NCBI GenBank assembly: GCA_963789885.1
Contig: CAWBNB010000038.1
Location: forward strand, 1-64,000
From: DATEDA01 sp963789885
GTDB taxonomy: Bacteria; Pseudomonadota; Gammaproteobacteria; Burkholderiales; SG8-39
Direction of reading: 5' to 3'
DNA length: 64,000 bases
Shown here piece after piece: positions 1-8,136 of this stretch. Every line of letters starts with the position of its first letter. Position 1 is the stretch's first letter. The notes beneath the pieces are model-generated. The model ran no database searches. It had not been told where the DNA came from and was given only the letters and a program-made list of their open reading frames with translations. Position numbers and translations under genes: made by a program.

Positions 1-65
1 TGAGGAGAATCGAACTCCCGTATGCAGCTTGGGAAGCTGCCGTTCTGCCATTGAACTACACCCGC
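1..65 (-). tRNA. tRNA-Gly (CCC anticodon), 3' end cut off by window edge
   Basis: Read on the minus strand from 65 to 1 this folds as a tRNA. It has a 7-nt acceptor 5' strand GCGGGTG, a D arm GTTC/GAAC, an anticodon stem GCAGC/GCTGC around the loop TTCCCAA, and a T arm with the loop TTCGATT. The loop places CCC as the anticodon, so it reads GGG glycine codons. The last five acceptor bases, the discriminator and the CCA lie before position 1. No partner tRNA is visible downstream. Confidence 0.93.
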
Positions 66-291
66 TTCGGCGCGGAATCGTCTAGCGCCAACCTTCGCCG
101 AGATCGGTCTAGGAGAGGCCCGCGACCCGGCTTGATTGTAACCGCGGCGGTCGAAACCGGCCCAGTCACTGCACGGTGATACCGGCCTCGCGCACGAGCC
201 GGTCCACTTCGCCACCTCCGCCTTCACGTAGGTGTCGCTTACCCGCCCCGCGCCGAATGCCGCACCGCCGCAGTGCTATGATTTGCATCCC

Positions 292-495
292 ATGCTCGAG
301 CTCTCGGTGAACGGCGAAACGAAGCGCTTCGACGGCGCGCTCGACCTCGCGCGGCTGCTCGAGCGGCTCGAGCTCGCCGGGAAGAAGGTCGCCGTCGAGC
401 GCAACGGCGAGATCGTCCCGCGCAGCCGCTACGCGGCGACACCGCTCGCGAGCGGGGACCGGCTCGAGATCGTGGTCGCCGTCGGCGGAGGCTGA
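292..495 (+). CDS. thiS: ThiS, sulfur carrier protein for thiazole synthesis
   Basis: A 67-residue ubiquitin-like sulfur carrier ending in the diagnostic Gly-Gly (VVAVGGG). ThiF adenylates this tail and it is then thiocarboxylated. ThiS passes the sulfur to ThiG when the thiazole ring of thiamine is built. The N-terminus MLELSVNGE matches the usual ThiS start. An in-frame ATG-type start at 232 would add 20 residues without family resemblance, so 292 is preferred. It is 6 bp upstream of thiG, its functional partner, and clearly in the same operon. No TPP riboswitch is recognisable in the roughly 225 bases before it. Confidence 0.93.
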   Translation: MLELSVNGETKRFDGALDLARLLERLELAGKKVAVERNGEIVPRSRYAATPLASGDRLEIVVAVGGG

Positions 496-501
496 ACACC
501 G

Positions 502-1314
502 ATGAACGCCCCTACCCAACCGCTCGGCGATCCGCTGGTGATCGCCGGCAAGGCCTACGCCTCGCGCCTGCTGATCGGGACCGGCAAGTACCGCGACTTC
601 GACGAGACCCGCCGCGCGGTCGAGGCGAGCGGCGCGGAGATCGTCACCGTCGCCATCCGGCGCACCAACATCGGCCAGAACGCGAACGAGCCGAGCCTGC
701 TCGACGCGCTCCCGCCGTCGAAGTACACGTACCTTCCGAATACCGCCGGCTGCTATTCGGCGGACGACGCGGTGCGGACGCTGCGCCTCGCGCGCGAGCT
801 GCTCGACGGGCACGACCTCGTGAAGCTCGAGGTGCTCGGCGACCCGCACACGCTCTTCCCGAACGTCATCGAGACGCTCAAGGCCGCCGCGACGCTGGTG
901 AAGGACGGCTTCAAGGTGATGGTGTACACGAGCGACGATCCGATCATCGCCAAGGAGCTGGAGGCGATCGGCTGCGTCGCGGTGATGCCGCTCGCCTCGC
1001 TGATCGGCTCGGGCATGGGGATCCTCAACCCGTGGAACCTGCAGCTCATCCTCGAGAAGGCGAGCGTGCCGATCGTCGTCGACGCCGGCGTCGGCACCGC
1101 CTCGGACGCGGCGATCGCGATGGAGCTCGGCTGCGACGCGGTGCTGATGAACACCGCGATCGCGAAGGCGCGCGACCCCGTGCTGATGGCGCAGGCGATG
1201 AGGAAGGCGGTCGAGGCCGGCCGCGACGCGTTCCGCGCCGGCCGCATGCCGAAGAAGCTCTACTCGGCGAGCCCGAGCTCCCCGACCGAAGGACTGATCA
1301 CCCCGAGCGCCTGA
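502..1314 (+). CDS. thiG: ThiG, thiazole synthase
   Basis: A 270-residue TIM-barrel enzyme. It condenses 1-deoxy-D-xylulose 5-phosphate, dehydroglycine and sulfur from ThiS thiocarboxylate into the thiazole phosphate moiety of thiamine. The family motifs are plain: LIGTGKY near the start, NTAGCYSADDAV, VKLEVLGD with the Schiff-base lysine, the phosphate-binding LIGSGMGI, and VDAGVGTASDA. Length and start are typical. It follows thiS after 6 bp, and trmB begins 16 bp downstream, an order common in betaproteobacteria. Confidence 0.96.
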   Translation: MNAPTQPLGDPLVIAGKAYASRLLIGTGKYRDFDETRRAVEASGAEIVTVAIRRTNIGQNANEPSLLDALPPSKYTYLPNTAGCYSADDAVRTLRLARELLDGHDLVKLEVLGDPHTLFPNVIETLKAAATLVKDGFKVMVYTSDDPIIAKELEAIGCVAVMPLASLIGSGMGILNPWNLQLILEKASVPIVVDAGVGTASDAAIAMELGCDAVLMNTAIAKARDPVLMAQAMRKAVEAGRDAFRAGRMPKKLYSASPSSPTEGLITPSA

Positions 1315-1330
1315 GCGGCCGCTTCCGGCG

Positions 1331-2009
1331 ATGACCGGCCAGCCGCACCGCTCGATCCGCAGCTACGTCCTGAGGCAGGGCCGCACCACCGCGGCGCAGG
1401 CGCGCGCGCGCGCAGCTGCTCGCCCCGGTCTACGGCATTCCGTTCGCGGCGGCGCCGCTCGATCTCGAGCGCGCGTTCGGGCGCACGGCACCGAAGGTGC
1501 TCGAGATCGGCTTCGGGATGGGCGAGACCACGGCGGCGATCGCCGCGGCGCATCCGGAGATCGATTACCTCGGCATCGAGGTGCACTCGCCCGGCGTGGG
1601 CAGCCTGCTGAACCGGATCGAGGCGCTGCGCCTGACGAACGTGCGCGTGATCCAGCACGACGCGGTGGAGGTCCTCGAGCACATGATCGCGCCGGAGGCG
1701 CTCGACGGAGTGCACCTCTTTTTCCCCGATCCGTGGCCCAAGAAGCGTCACCACAAGCGCCGACTCCTCCAGGCACCGTTCGTGCGGCTCCTCGCGTCGC
1801 GCATGAAGCGTGGGGCGTATCTGCACGCGGCGACCGACTGGGAAGACTATGCGCACCAGATCCTGGCGGTGCTCGCCGCCGAGCCGGCGCTCGAGAACAC
1901 TGCGGCCGGCTTCGCGCCCCGTCCGGAATCGCGCCCGCAGACCAAGTTCGAGCGGCGCGGCGTCGGCCTCGGGCATCGCGTGTGGGACGCGGTGTTCCGC
2001 AAGCGGTGA
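1331..2009 (+). pseudogene. trmB: TrmB, tRNA (guanine-N7-)-methyltransferase, one frameshift
   Basis: TrmB methylates G46 of tRNA using S-adenosylmethionine. The N-terminal part (IRSYVLRQGR) lies in the frame starting at 1331. The rest (QLLAPVYGIPF, then the SAM motif EIGFGMGE, the HSPGVG segment and the FPDPWPKKRHHKRR signature) lies in the next frame and stops at 2009. The switch falls at a (GC)7 tract at 1400-1413. Loss of one GC unit, or gain of one base, would restore a normal protein of about 226 residues. Everything else is intact, so this is either a fresh slippage mutation or an assembly error. The upstream frame stays open into the next kinase gene, which makes a misleading giant ORF. 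Confidence 0.85.
1400..1413. repeat. (GC)7 dinucleotide tract inside trmB
   Basis: A pure GC dinucleotide run at the exact point where the trmB reading frame changes. Such tracts slip during replication and are also hard to sequence, so either cause could give the apparent frameshift. Confidence 0.8.
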
Positions 2010-2077
2010 CCGGCGCGCCGGCGCCCGAGCACAGCGCCATGGTCTATCCTAGGTCGCTCCGACACGAGACGTTCGGG

Positions 2078-5077
2078 ATGGATCTCCGGTCAGTCAGCCT
2101 GCGCGCGACGCTGCTTGCGATGATCGCCGCTGTCGTCGTGCCGCTCGCGGTCCTCCTCTCGCTCGCCGGGTGGTACGTCGACGCCGGCCTGCCGGAACAG
2201 CAGGCGTTCGCGCCGATCCAGCGTGCGCTGGAGCTCTGGCTCGCGTTCGCGGCGCTCGTCGCGCTCGGTGCGGTGGGTCTCGCGTGGTTCGTCGCCCGGC
2301 GCCTGAGCCGGCCGGTGGCGGGGATCGTGGCCGCGATGCAGCGCGCGGCCGCGGGGGCGACCGACGCCGTGGCACCGGAGAGCGGCCCCCGCGAGATCGC
2401 CCTCATCGGCGCCGAGTTCAACCGGATGATGTCGGCGCGCGCGCAGCTCGAGTCGGAGCACCGCGAGGCGCTCGCCCGGGCCGAGGCGCACGAGCGGCGT
2501 CTGAGCGAAATCATCGAGACGATCGCCGAGGGGGTTCTGATCCTGGGGCCGGACGGCCGCTACGAGCTCGCCAACCGCGCCGAGGAAGTCCTGCTCGGTG
2601 TGCCCCGCGAGGCGATCATCGGCGTGCGCTACGACGAGGTGTCCTGGCGCCGCGCCGCCGTTGACGGTTCGGCGTTCGATCTTGCCAAGCATCCGTTCGA
2701 GCAGCTGCGTGGCGGCGCGCCGGCGGTGCGCAACCAGGTGTTCCAGATCATCACGCCGCAGGGGCGGTCGCGGATCGTGTCGGTCAACGCGGCCGCGATC
2801 CGCGATCCGGCCGGCGGCTTCGGCGGCATCGTGATGACCGGGGTGGACATCACCGAGCGCGCGAGCGCCGAGCGGCGCCTTGCCGACGTCATCGAGGCAC
2901 TCGGCGAGGGCCTGATCCTGGTCGGAGCCGACGGGCGCTACCAGCTCGCGAACCGCGCGGAAGAGGAGCTGCTCGGCGTCACCCGCGACCGGATCATCGG
3001 CGTGCGGTTCGACGAGGTCTCGTGGGGACGCCGCACCGCGGACGGCAAGCCGTTCCGGGTCGCCGACCACCCGTTCGCCCGGCTCGCGCGCGGCGAGCCG
3101 TCGGTGCGCGATTTCGAGATGCAGATCGTGACGCCGCAGGGCCGCGCGCGCACCGTGCTCGCGAGCGCGGCGCCGCTCTTCGACGCCGCCGGCAACTTCG
3201 ACGGTGCGGTGCTGACCGCGGTGGACATCACCGAGCGCAAGCGCGCCGAGCAGCGTCTTCGCGACATCATCGAGACGATGGTCGAGGGGCTCTTCATCAT
3301 CGACCGGGACGGGCGCTACGAGCTCGTCAACCGCGCCGCCGAGGAGCTACTCGGGATCCCCAGGGAGCGCGCCATCGGCCTGCGCATCGACCAGGCGCCG
3401 TGGGGACGCCTCGCGGCAGACGGCTCCCCGCATCGCCTCGAGGATCATACGTTCGAGCGCCTGCGCCGCGGGGCGCCGTACGTGCGCGAGCGCGAGGTCC
3501 AGCTCATACCGGCCAATGCACCGCCACGCCTGGTGTCCATCAACGCCGTGCCCCTGCGCGACGCCGCCGGCAACTTCGACGGCATCGTGGCGACGTGGAT
3601 CGACATCACCGGGCGAAGGCGCGCCGAGCGGCGGCTGCGCGACATGGTCGAGACGATGGCCGAAGGCCTCGCGATCGTCGGCGCGGACGGGCGCTACGAG
3701 CTCTTCAACCGCGCGGCCGAGGACCTGATCGGCTTCCCGCGCGAGCGCATCCTCGGGGTCCGGTACGATGCGGCGCCGTGGCTGCGGATCGCCGCCGACG
3801 GCGGTCCGTTCGCGAACGCCGATCATCCGTTCGAACGGCTGCGCAGCGGCGAGGCGGTGGCGCTGCGCGACTACGAGTACCGGGTGGTGACCGCCAAGGG
3901 TCAGGTGCGGACGATCTCGACCAACGCGGCGGCGCTCCGCGATGCCGCCGGCAACTTCGACGGCGTCGTCGCAACCTGGACCGACGTCACCGACCGCAAG
4001 AACGCCGAACGGCGCCTGCGCGACATCATCGAGACGATGGCCGAGGCGGTGATGATTATCGGCGCCGACGGCAACTATGAGCTCGTCAATCGCGAGACCG
4101 AGGAGCTGCTCGGGCGATCCCGCGACCGCATCATCGGCTCGCGCCAGGGCGACGCGCCGTGGGCGCGGCTCGCCGTCGAGGGGCGCCCGCTCCGCGTCGA
4201 GGAGCTGCCGCTCGAGCGCCTGCGCCGCGGCGAGCCGGCGCTGCACGGCATCGAGTTCCAGCTCACGCTGCCCGAGGGTCCGCCGCGGACCATCCTGATG
4301 AACGCCGGGCCGCTGCGCGACGCCGCCGGCAATTTCGCCGGCGCGGTCCTGTCGGGCTCCGACATCACCGAGCGGAAGGTGGCCGAGCGGCGGCTCGCCG
4401 AGTACACCGCGCGGCTTGGGACGCTGTCCCGCCGCGTGCTCACGGTGCAGGAGGAGGAGCGGCGCGCGGTCGCGCGCGAGCTGCACGACGAGCTCGGCCA
4501 GGTGCTCACCGCCGTCCGCCTCAACCTCCAGACGCTCCGCCGCCGCTCGCGCGACCCCGAGCTCGGGCCGGTGTTCGAGGACGGCCTCGCGCTGCTCGAG
4601 ACCGCGATCGCCGAGGTGCGCGCGCTCTCGATGCGGCTGCGGCCGACGATCCTCGACGACCTCGGGCTCGAGGCGGCGCTGCGCTCTCACCTCGAGCGGA
4701 GCCGGGCGCGCGCCGAGCTCGCGCTCGACGCCGAGATCAGCCTGCCGCAGAGGCGGCTCGACCCGGCGGTGGAGACCGCGTGCTTCCGCATCGTGCAGGA
4801 GGCCATGACGAACGTCGTCCGCCATGCGACGGCGAGCCGCCTCGGGGTGACGCTCGGGGTCGTCGGCGGGGAGCTCGTCCTCTCGATCCGCGACGACGGG
4901 CAAGGGTTCGATCCGGCGGTGGCGGCGCGGCGCGCTGCCCGCGGCGAGAGCGCCGGCCTGTCGGGCATGGAGGAACGCGCGCAGCTCGCCGGCGGGCGGC
5001 TGGAGATCCACGCCGCGCCCGGCCGCGGGACCGAGGTGCGGGCGGTGTTCCCGCTCGCCGAGGAGGAGGCCGCGTGA
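2078..5077 (+). CDS. Membrane sensor histidine kinase with five tandem PAS domains (NarL/DegS type)
   Basis: A 999-residue kinase. Two membrane segments (about residues 8-28 and 48-68) flank a very short periplasmic loop and are followed by a HAMP-like linker. Five near-identical PAS/PAC units of 126 residues then begin near residues 141, 267, 393, 519 and 646. The core is HisKA_3 type with phospho-acceptor His803 (RELHDELGQ), N-box Asn912 (EAMTNVVRHA), and ATP-lid motifs DDGQGFD (from residue 939) and GLSGMEER. The start at 2078 (MDLRSVS) precedes the first membrane segment directly; ATG at 2039 is an alternative. The stop overlaps the GTG of its response regulator. The ligand is unknown; PAS domains often bind heme, flavin or small molecules, but nothing here identifies one. 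Confidence 0.92.
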   Translation: MDLRSVSLRATLLAMIAAVVVPLAVLLSLAGWYVDAGLPEQQAFAPIQRALELWLAFAALVALGAVGLAWFVARRLSRPVAGIVAAMQRAAAGATDAVAPESGPREIALIGAEFNRMMSARAQLESEHREALARAEAHERRLSEIIETIAEGVLILGPDGRYELANRAEEVLLGVPREAIIGVRYDEVSWRRAAVDGSAFDLAKHPFEQLRGGAPAVRNQVFQIITPQGRSRIVSVNAAAIRDPAGGFGGIVMTGVDITERASAERRLADVIEALGEGLILVGADGRYQLANRAEEELLGVTRDRIIGVRFDEVSWGRRTADGKPFRVADHPFARLARGEPSVRDFEMQIVTPQGRARTVLASAAPLFDAAGNFDGAVLTAVDITERKRAEQRLRDIIETMVEGLFIIDRDGRYELVNRAAEELLGIPRERAIGLRIDQAPWGRLAADGSPHRLEDHTFERLRRGAPYVREREVQLIPANAPPRLVSINAVPLRDAAGNFDGIVATWIDITGRRRAERRLRDMVETMAEGLAIVGADGRYELFNRAAEDLIGFPRERILGVRYDAAPWLRIAADGGPFANADHPFERLRSGEAVALRDYEYRVVTAKGQVRTISTNAAALRDAAGNFDGVVATWTDVTDRKNAERRLRDIIETMAEAVMIIGADGNYELVNRETEELLGRSRDRIIGSRQGDAPWARLAVEGRPLRVEELPLERLRRGEPALHGIEFQLTLPEGPPRTILMNAGPLRDAAGNFAGAVLSGSDITERKVAERRLAEYTARLGTLSRRVLTVQEEERRAVARELHDELGQVLTAVRLNLQTLRRRSRDPELGPVFEDGLALLETAIAEVRALSMRLRPTILDDLGLEAALRSHLERSRARAELALDAEISLPQRRLDPAVETACFRIVQEAMTNVVRHATASRLGVTLGVVGGELVLSIRDDGQGFDPAVAARRAARGESAGLSGMEERAQLAGGRLEIHAAPGRGTEVRAVFPLAEEEAA
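2498..4390 (+). repeat. Five direct ~378-bp repeats encoding PAS/PAC units
   Basis: Units start at 2498, 2876, 3254, 3632 and 4013. Spacings are 378, 378, 378 and 381 bp, and the last unit ends at 4390. Each opens with an Arg-Leu-(Ser/Ala/Arg)-(Glu/Asp) motif followed by (I/V)IE(T/A), contains DGRYEL.NR or a close variant, and ends in VDITER or a close variant. Near-constant length and high similarity point to internal duplication of one PAS module. Confidence 0.9.
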
Positions 5078-5721
5078 AGATCCGCATCCTCCTCGCCGAC
5101 GACCACGCGCTCGTGCGCGCGGGCATGAAGTCGCTGATCGAGTCGGCGGAGGGGTTCGAGGTCGTCGGCGAGGCGTCGAACGGCCGCGAGGCGGTGCGCC
5201 TGGCCCGCACGCTCAAACCGGACGTCGCGCTCCTCGACATCGCGATGCCCGAGCTGAACGGGCTCGACGCGGCGCGCCGGCTCGCCGTCGAGTGCCCGGA
5301 CGTGCGCGTCCTGATCCTGTCGATGCACACCGACCCGGCCTACGTGCGCGAGGCGATGCAGGCGGGCACGGCCGGCTACGTGCTGAAGGAGGCCGGCGTC
5401 GAGGAGCTCGAGCTCGCGATCCGCGCCGCGCTGCGCGGCGAGCGCTACCTCGACCCGCGCGTCTCGAAGCACGTCATCGACGGCTACGTGCGCGGGCTGG
5501 AGGGGGATGCACCCGGCCAGGCGCTGACGCCGCGGCAGCGCGAGATCCTGCAGCTGATCGCCGAGGGCCGCTCCACGCGCGAGATCGCGCAGCGGCTCCA
5601 CCTGTCGGTCAAGACGGTGGAGACGCATCGCGCCCAGATCATGGAGCGCCTCGACATCCGCGACGTGGCCGGATTGACCCGTTACGCCATCCGGATTGGC
5701 CTGATCAGCGGCGAGCGGTAG
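5074..5721 (+). CDS. NarL/FixJ-family response regulator
   Basis: A 215-residue transcriptional regulator. The receiver domain (residues 1-120) has the acidic pair in LLADDH, phospho-acceptor Asp55 in LLDIAMPE, Ser in LSMH and Lys in VLKEAG. A LuxR-type helix-turn-helix (about residues 150-210, TPRQREILQLIAEG then KTVETHRAQIM) binds DNA. The start is GTG, overlapping the kinase stop as GTGA, with a strong purine-rich GAGGAGG just upstream. That coupling makes it the cognate partner of the five-PAS kinase. Targets are not visible. Confidence 0.94.
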   Translation: MKIRILLADDHALVRAGMKSLIESAEGFEVVGEASNGREAVRLARTLKPDVALLDIAMPELNGLDAARRLAVECPDVRVLILSMHTDPAYVREAMQAGTAGYVLKEAGVEELELAIRAALRGERYLDPRVSKHVIDGYVRGLEGDAPGQALTPRQREILQLIAEGRSTREIAQRLHLSVKTVETHRAQIMERLDIRDVAGLTRYAIRIGLISGER

Positions 5722-5951
5722 CCGGGCGGCACTTTTCGCACCGTCGACCCCCGACTCAGGGTCCGCCGCGGCCGATCTAGGGGGTTCCCCGATTGGTTCC
5801 GGCGCGCAGGCTGAGTAACCTTCCGGCCCGTGAACTCGAGCCGGGCAAATGCTATTGCCGATCCTGGCGTGCCGCAGGGCGCGCCGGGAGACCGGCGGTC
5901 GGGGAGCGGCAGATTCCCGCTCGAGTTCACACCCGCGCCTCTGGTGACGCA

Positions 5952-6404
5952 ATGAGCCGGAGCGCCGCGCCCGCCGACCCCTTCGCCGCGCTCGTCCGCG
6001 AGTTCGAGCTCGAGCTCGTGCACCTGCGGCAGATGCTCGCCCTCGCCGAGGAGGAGCAGCGGGACCTCGTCGCCGGCGACATGACGCGCCTCGACGCGAT
6101 CTCCGCCGAGAAGCTCGGGCAGCTGCAGGCGCTGGAGCTCTACACCCGCCAGCGCGCCGTCTACCTCGCCCAGCAGGGCTTCGCCAGCGACGCGATGGGC
6201 CTCGCCGCCTGCGCGCTCGCCGCGGGGCGCCGCGGGCGCGCGCTCACCACCGCCTGGAGCCGCGTGGCCGAGGCGCTCGCGAGCCTGCGCGACCTGAACG
6301 AGGAGAACGGCCTCCTTCTCCGCGCACGCCTCGCGGAAGTCGGCGATCCGGCCGAGCTCCTCGCCGACCTCGCCCGCCTGGACGCGAGCCGGGAGGCCGG
6401 ATGA
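5952..6404 (+). CDS. FlgN-like flagellar export chaperone family protein
   Basis: A 150-residue, mostly helical protein. Features such as a long coiled-coil-like first half, EEQRDLVAGD, ISAEKLGQLQALE and LNEENGLLL fit the FlgN family. These proteins chaperone the hook-associated proteins FlgK and FlgL. The start at 5952 is chosen because upstream residues in the same frame are low-complexity and unlike the family. No other flagellar gene is in the window, so the role is inferred from shape and motif only. It overlaps the next gene by ATGA and may act with it. The 230 bases before it have no gene and no promoter I can name. Confidence 0.6.
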   Translation: MSRSAAPADPFAALVREFELELVHLRQMLALAEEEQRDLVAGDMTRLDAISAEKLGQLQALELYTRQRAVYLAQQGFASDAMGLAACALAAGRRGRALTTAWSRVAEALASLRDLNEENGLLLRARLAEVGDPAELLADLARLDASREAG

Positions 6405-6820
6405 ACGCCCGTCCCTGGCAGCCGGTGAGCCACCCGGCGCGCATCCGGATCCTCGTCGTCGACGAGAACGAGCGGCTCCTGCACGCGCTGCTCCAGCTCC
6501 TCTCGACCGAGCCCGCGGTGGACGTCGTCGGCTCGGCGCGATCGCTCGACGAGGCGATCGTCCAGGCCGCCGCGCTCGGCCCCCAGCTCGTGCTGATCGA
6601 CTGGAGCCTCCCGCAGCCCGCCGCCGCCGAGTCCTGCCGCGTCATGCGCCGGCACCCGGTGTCGCCGAAGATCGTCGCGCTGCTCGACGACGAGGACGAG
6701 TCGTATCGCGACTCGGCCACCGCCGCCGGCGCGGATGCGGCGGTCGGCAAGGGACGGCTGAGCGAGGCGCTCCTCCCGCTGCTCGACGAGCTCTTCCCCG
6801 AACACCAGCACGCGAAGTGA
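6401..6820 (+). CDS. Stand-alone receiver-domain protein
   Basis: A 139-residue protein that is one CheY-like receiver domain with no output domain. It keeps the acidic pair (ILVVDENE), the acceptor Asp67 (VLIDWSLP) and the lysine (VGKGR). The conserved Thr/Ser that follows beta strand 4 is replaced: the strand reads IVALLDDEDE. That change would weaken the usual phosphorylation switch. ATG overlaps the stop of the FlgN-like gene (ATGA), so the two are translated together. Possible roles are phosphate sink or protein-protein switch; no partner kinase is identifiable beyond the nearby five-PAS system. Confidence 0.75.
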   Translation: MNARPWQPVSHPARIRILVVDENERLLHALLQLLSTEPAVDVVGSARSLDEAIVQAAALGPQLVLIDWSLPQPAAAESCRVMRRHPVSPKIVALLDDEDESYRDSATAAGADAAVGKGRLSEALLPLLDELFPEHQHAK

Positions 6821-6836
6821 CGCGAGGGAAGTGACC

Positions 6837-6852
6837 GGCGGCCGGCGCCGCC
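6837..6852. terminator. GC-rich hairpin between convergent genes
   Basis: GGCGGC-CGGC-GCCGCC forms a 6-bp perfect stem in the 41 bases between the stops of two convergent genes. There is no T-tract on either side, so it is at best a weak or bidirectional terminator. Confidence 0.3.
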
Positions 6853-6861
6853 AGGCCCGGC

Positions 6862-8127
6862 TCAACCGGCGTTCGGGTCCCCGCCGGCCAGGCTCGCCTG
6901 GTCGTAGCCCGCGACCCTCTTGTAGCCCTCCGACATCGCGGCGAGCTCCTCGCGGCTGATCACGTCCTCGATGCGCTCGAACGGCCGGTCGCCGCTCCGC
7001 ACCTTGACCTCGCGCAGGATCGCGTCCGGCGGCATCGTGCGGTTGGTCAGCACCACCTTCGACGTCGCCGGCAGCCGCGCCGCCTCGTAGGCCCGCAGGG
7101 CCGCGGCCGGATCGCGGCGGGCATCGAGCTCGTCGGCGAGCACCCGCGCATCGAGGATCGCCTGCCCGGCGCCGTTCGAGCCGCGCGGCACCATCGGATG
7201 CGCCGCATCGCCGGCGAGCGTCAGGCGTCCGAAGGTCCAGCGATCGAGCGGGTCCTGGTCGACCATCGGGTACTCGTAGATCGCGTCCGCCGCGCGGATC
7301 AGCTCCGGCACGTCGCACCAGTCGAAGTGCCAGTCGCGGTACGGCCCGATGAAGTCGTCGATGCGGCCCGGCCGCGCCCAGTCGCGCTTCGGGAGATAGT
7401 GCGGCGTCTCGATCTCGGCGAGCCAGTTCACGAGCTGCCGGCCTTGCGCGTCGATGCGGTCGCGGATCGGGTAGATCACCATCTTCCCCGGGTTCAGCCA
7501 GCCGGCGCGGACCATCGTCGCGCCGGACAGCATCGGCGGCCAGCGCGTCACGCCGCGCCACATGTTCACGCCCGAGTACACCGGGTCGCCCTCGTTCGGG
7601 TGGAACTGCTTCCGCAGCACCGAATGGACGCCGTCGCAGCCGACCACCACGCGGCCCCGCTGCGGGGCGAGCGGCGCGCCGGTCGCCCCGTCGACGAAGT
7701 GCGCGGTCGCGCCGTCGGTACCGTCCTCCGCGCGCACGCACTTCCAGCCGAGCTGCAGCCGGTCCGCGCCGGCCCGCTCCCGGAACGCGCCGGCGAGCAC
7801 CACCTGCAGGTCCCCGCGGTGGATCGAGTACTGCGGCCAGTCGTAGCCGGCGTGCCGCCCGAGCGGCTCGCGGTAGATCAGCTGGCCGAAGCGGTTGAAG
7901 AACGCCGCCTCCTTCGTGAGGATCGCCACGCGCGTAAGCGCGGCTTCGAGCCCGAGCTCGCCGAGCTCTTTCGACGCGTGCGGGAGGATGTTGATCCCGA
8001 CGCCGAGCGGCCTCAGCTCCGGCGCCGCCTCGTAGACACGGCAGGCGATGCCCCGCCGGTGCAGCATCAGCCCGAGCGTGAGGCCGCCGATCCCGGCGCC
8101 GATGATCAGGACTTCGCGTCCGTCCAT
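6862..8127 (-). CDS. FAD-dependent aromatic-type monooxygenase (group A flavoprotein)
   Basis: A 421-residue single-component flavin hydroxylase. Visible are the N-terminal FAD Rossmann motif GAGIGGL (residues about 10-16), the DG motif in VVVGCDGVHSVLR, and the GD motif LAGDAAHPM that contacts the FAD ribityl chain. The family (salicylate hydroxylase / PhzS-like) hydroxylates aromatic rings with NAD(P)H and O2. The substrate cannot be told from sequence. It starts 9 bp after the DUF1631 gene stop on the same strand, so it may be the last gene of the hem-DUF1631 transcript. Confidence 0.85.
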   Translation of the reverse strand: MDGREVLIIGAGIGGLTLGLMLHRRGIACRVYEAAPELRPLGVGINILPHASKELGELGLEAALTRVAILTKEAAFFNRFGQLIYREPLGRHAGYDWPQYSIHRGDLQVVLAGAFRERAGADRLQLGWKCVRAEDGTDGATAHFVDGATGAPLAPQRGRVVVGCDGVHSVLRKQFHPNEGDPVYSGVNMWRGVTRWPPMLSGATMVRAGWLNPGKMVIYPIRDRIDAQGRQLVNWLAEIETPHYLPKRDWARPGRIDDFIGPYRDWHFDWCDVPELIRAADAIYEYPMVDQDPLDRWTFGRLTLAGDAAHPMVPRGSNGAGQAILDARVLADELDARRDPAAALRAYEAARLPATSKVVLTNRTMPPDAILREVKVRSGDRPFERIEDVISREELAAMSEGYKRVAGYDQASLAGGDPNAG

Positions 8128-8136
8128 TCCCGGGGG

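Noticed and set aside
66..291. TPP riboswitch upstream of thiS
   Set aside because: No THI-box core (CTGAGA with downstream pairing elements) can be recognised in the gap.
2498..4390. Regular ~378-bp repeats as a possible CRISPR or satellite array
   Set aside because: The period is a whole number of codons (126), the frame stays open, and each unit is a PAS/PAC domain; there is no short repeat-spacer structure. No CRISPR array was seen anywhere in the window.
1331..5077. A single 1248-codon open frame that seems to fuse TrmB to the PAS kinase
   Set aside because: Only the first 25 or so codons are TrmB; codons between about 1410 and 2038 are an out-of-frame shadow of the trmB body. The kinase has its own start at 2078.
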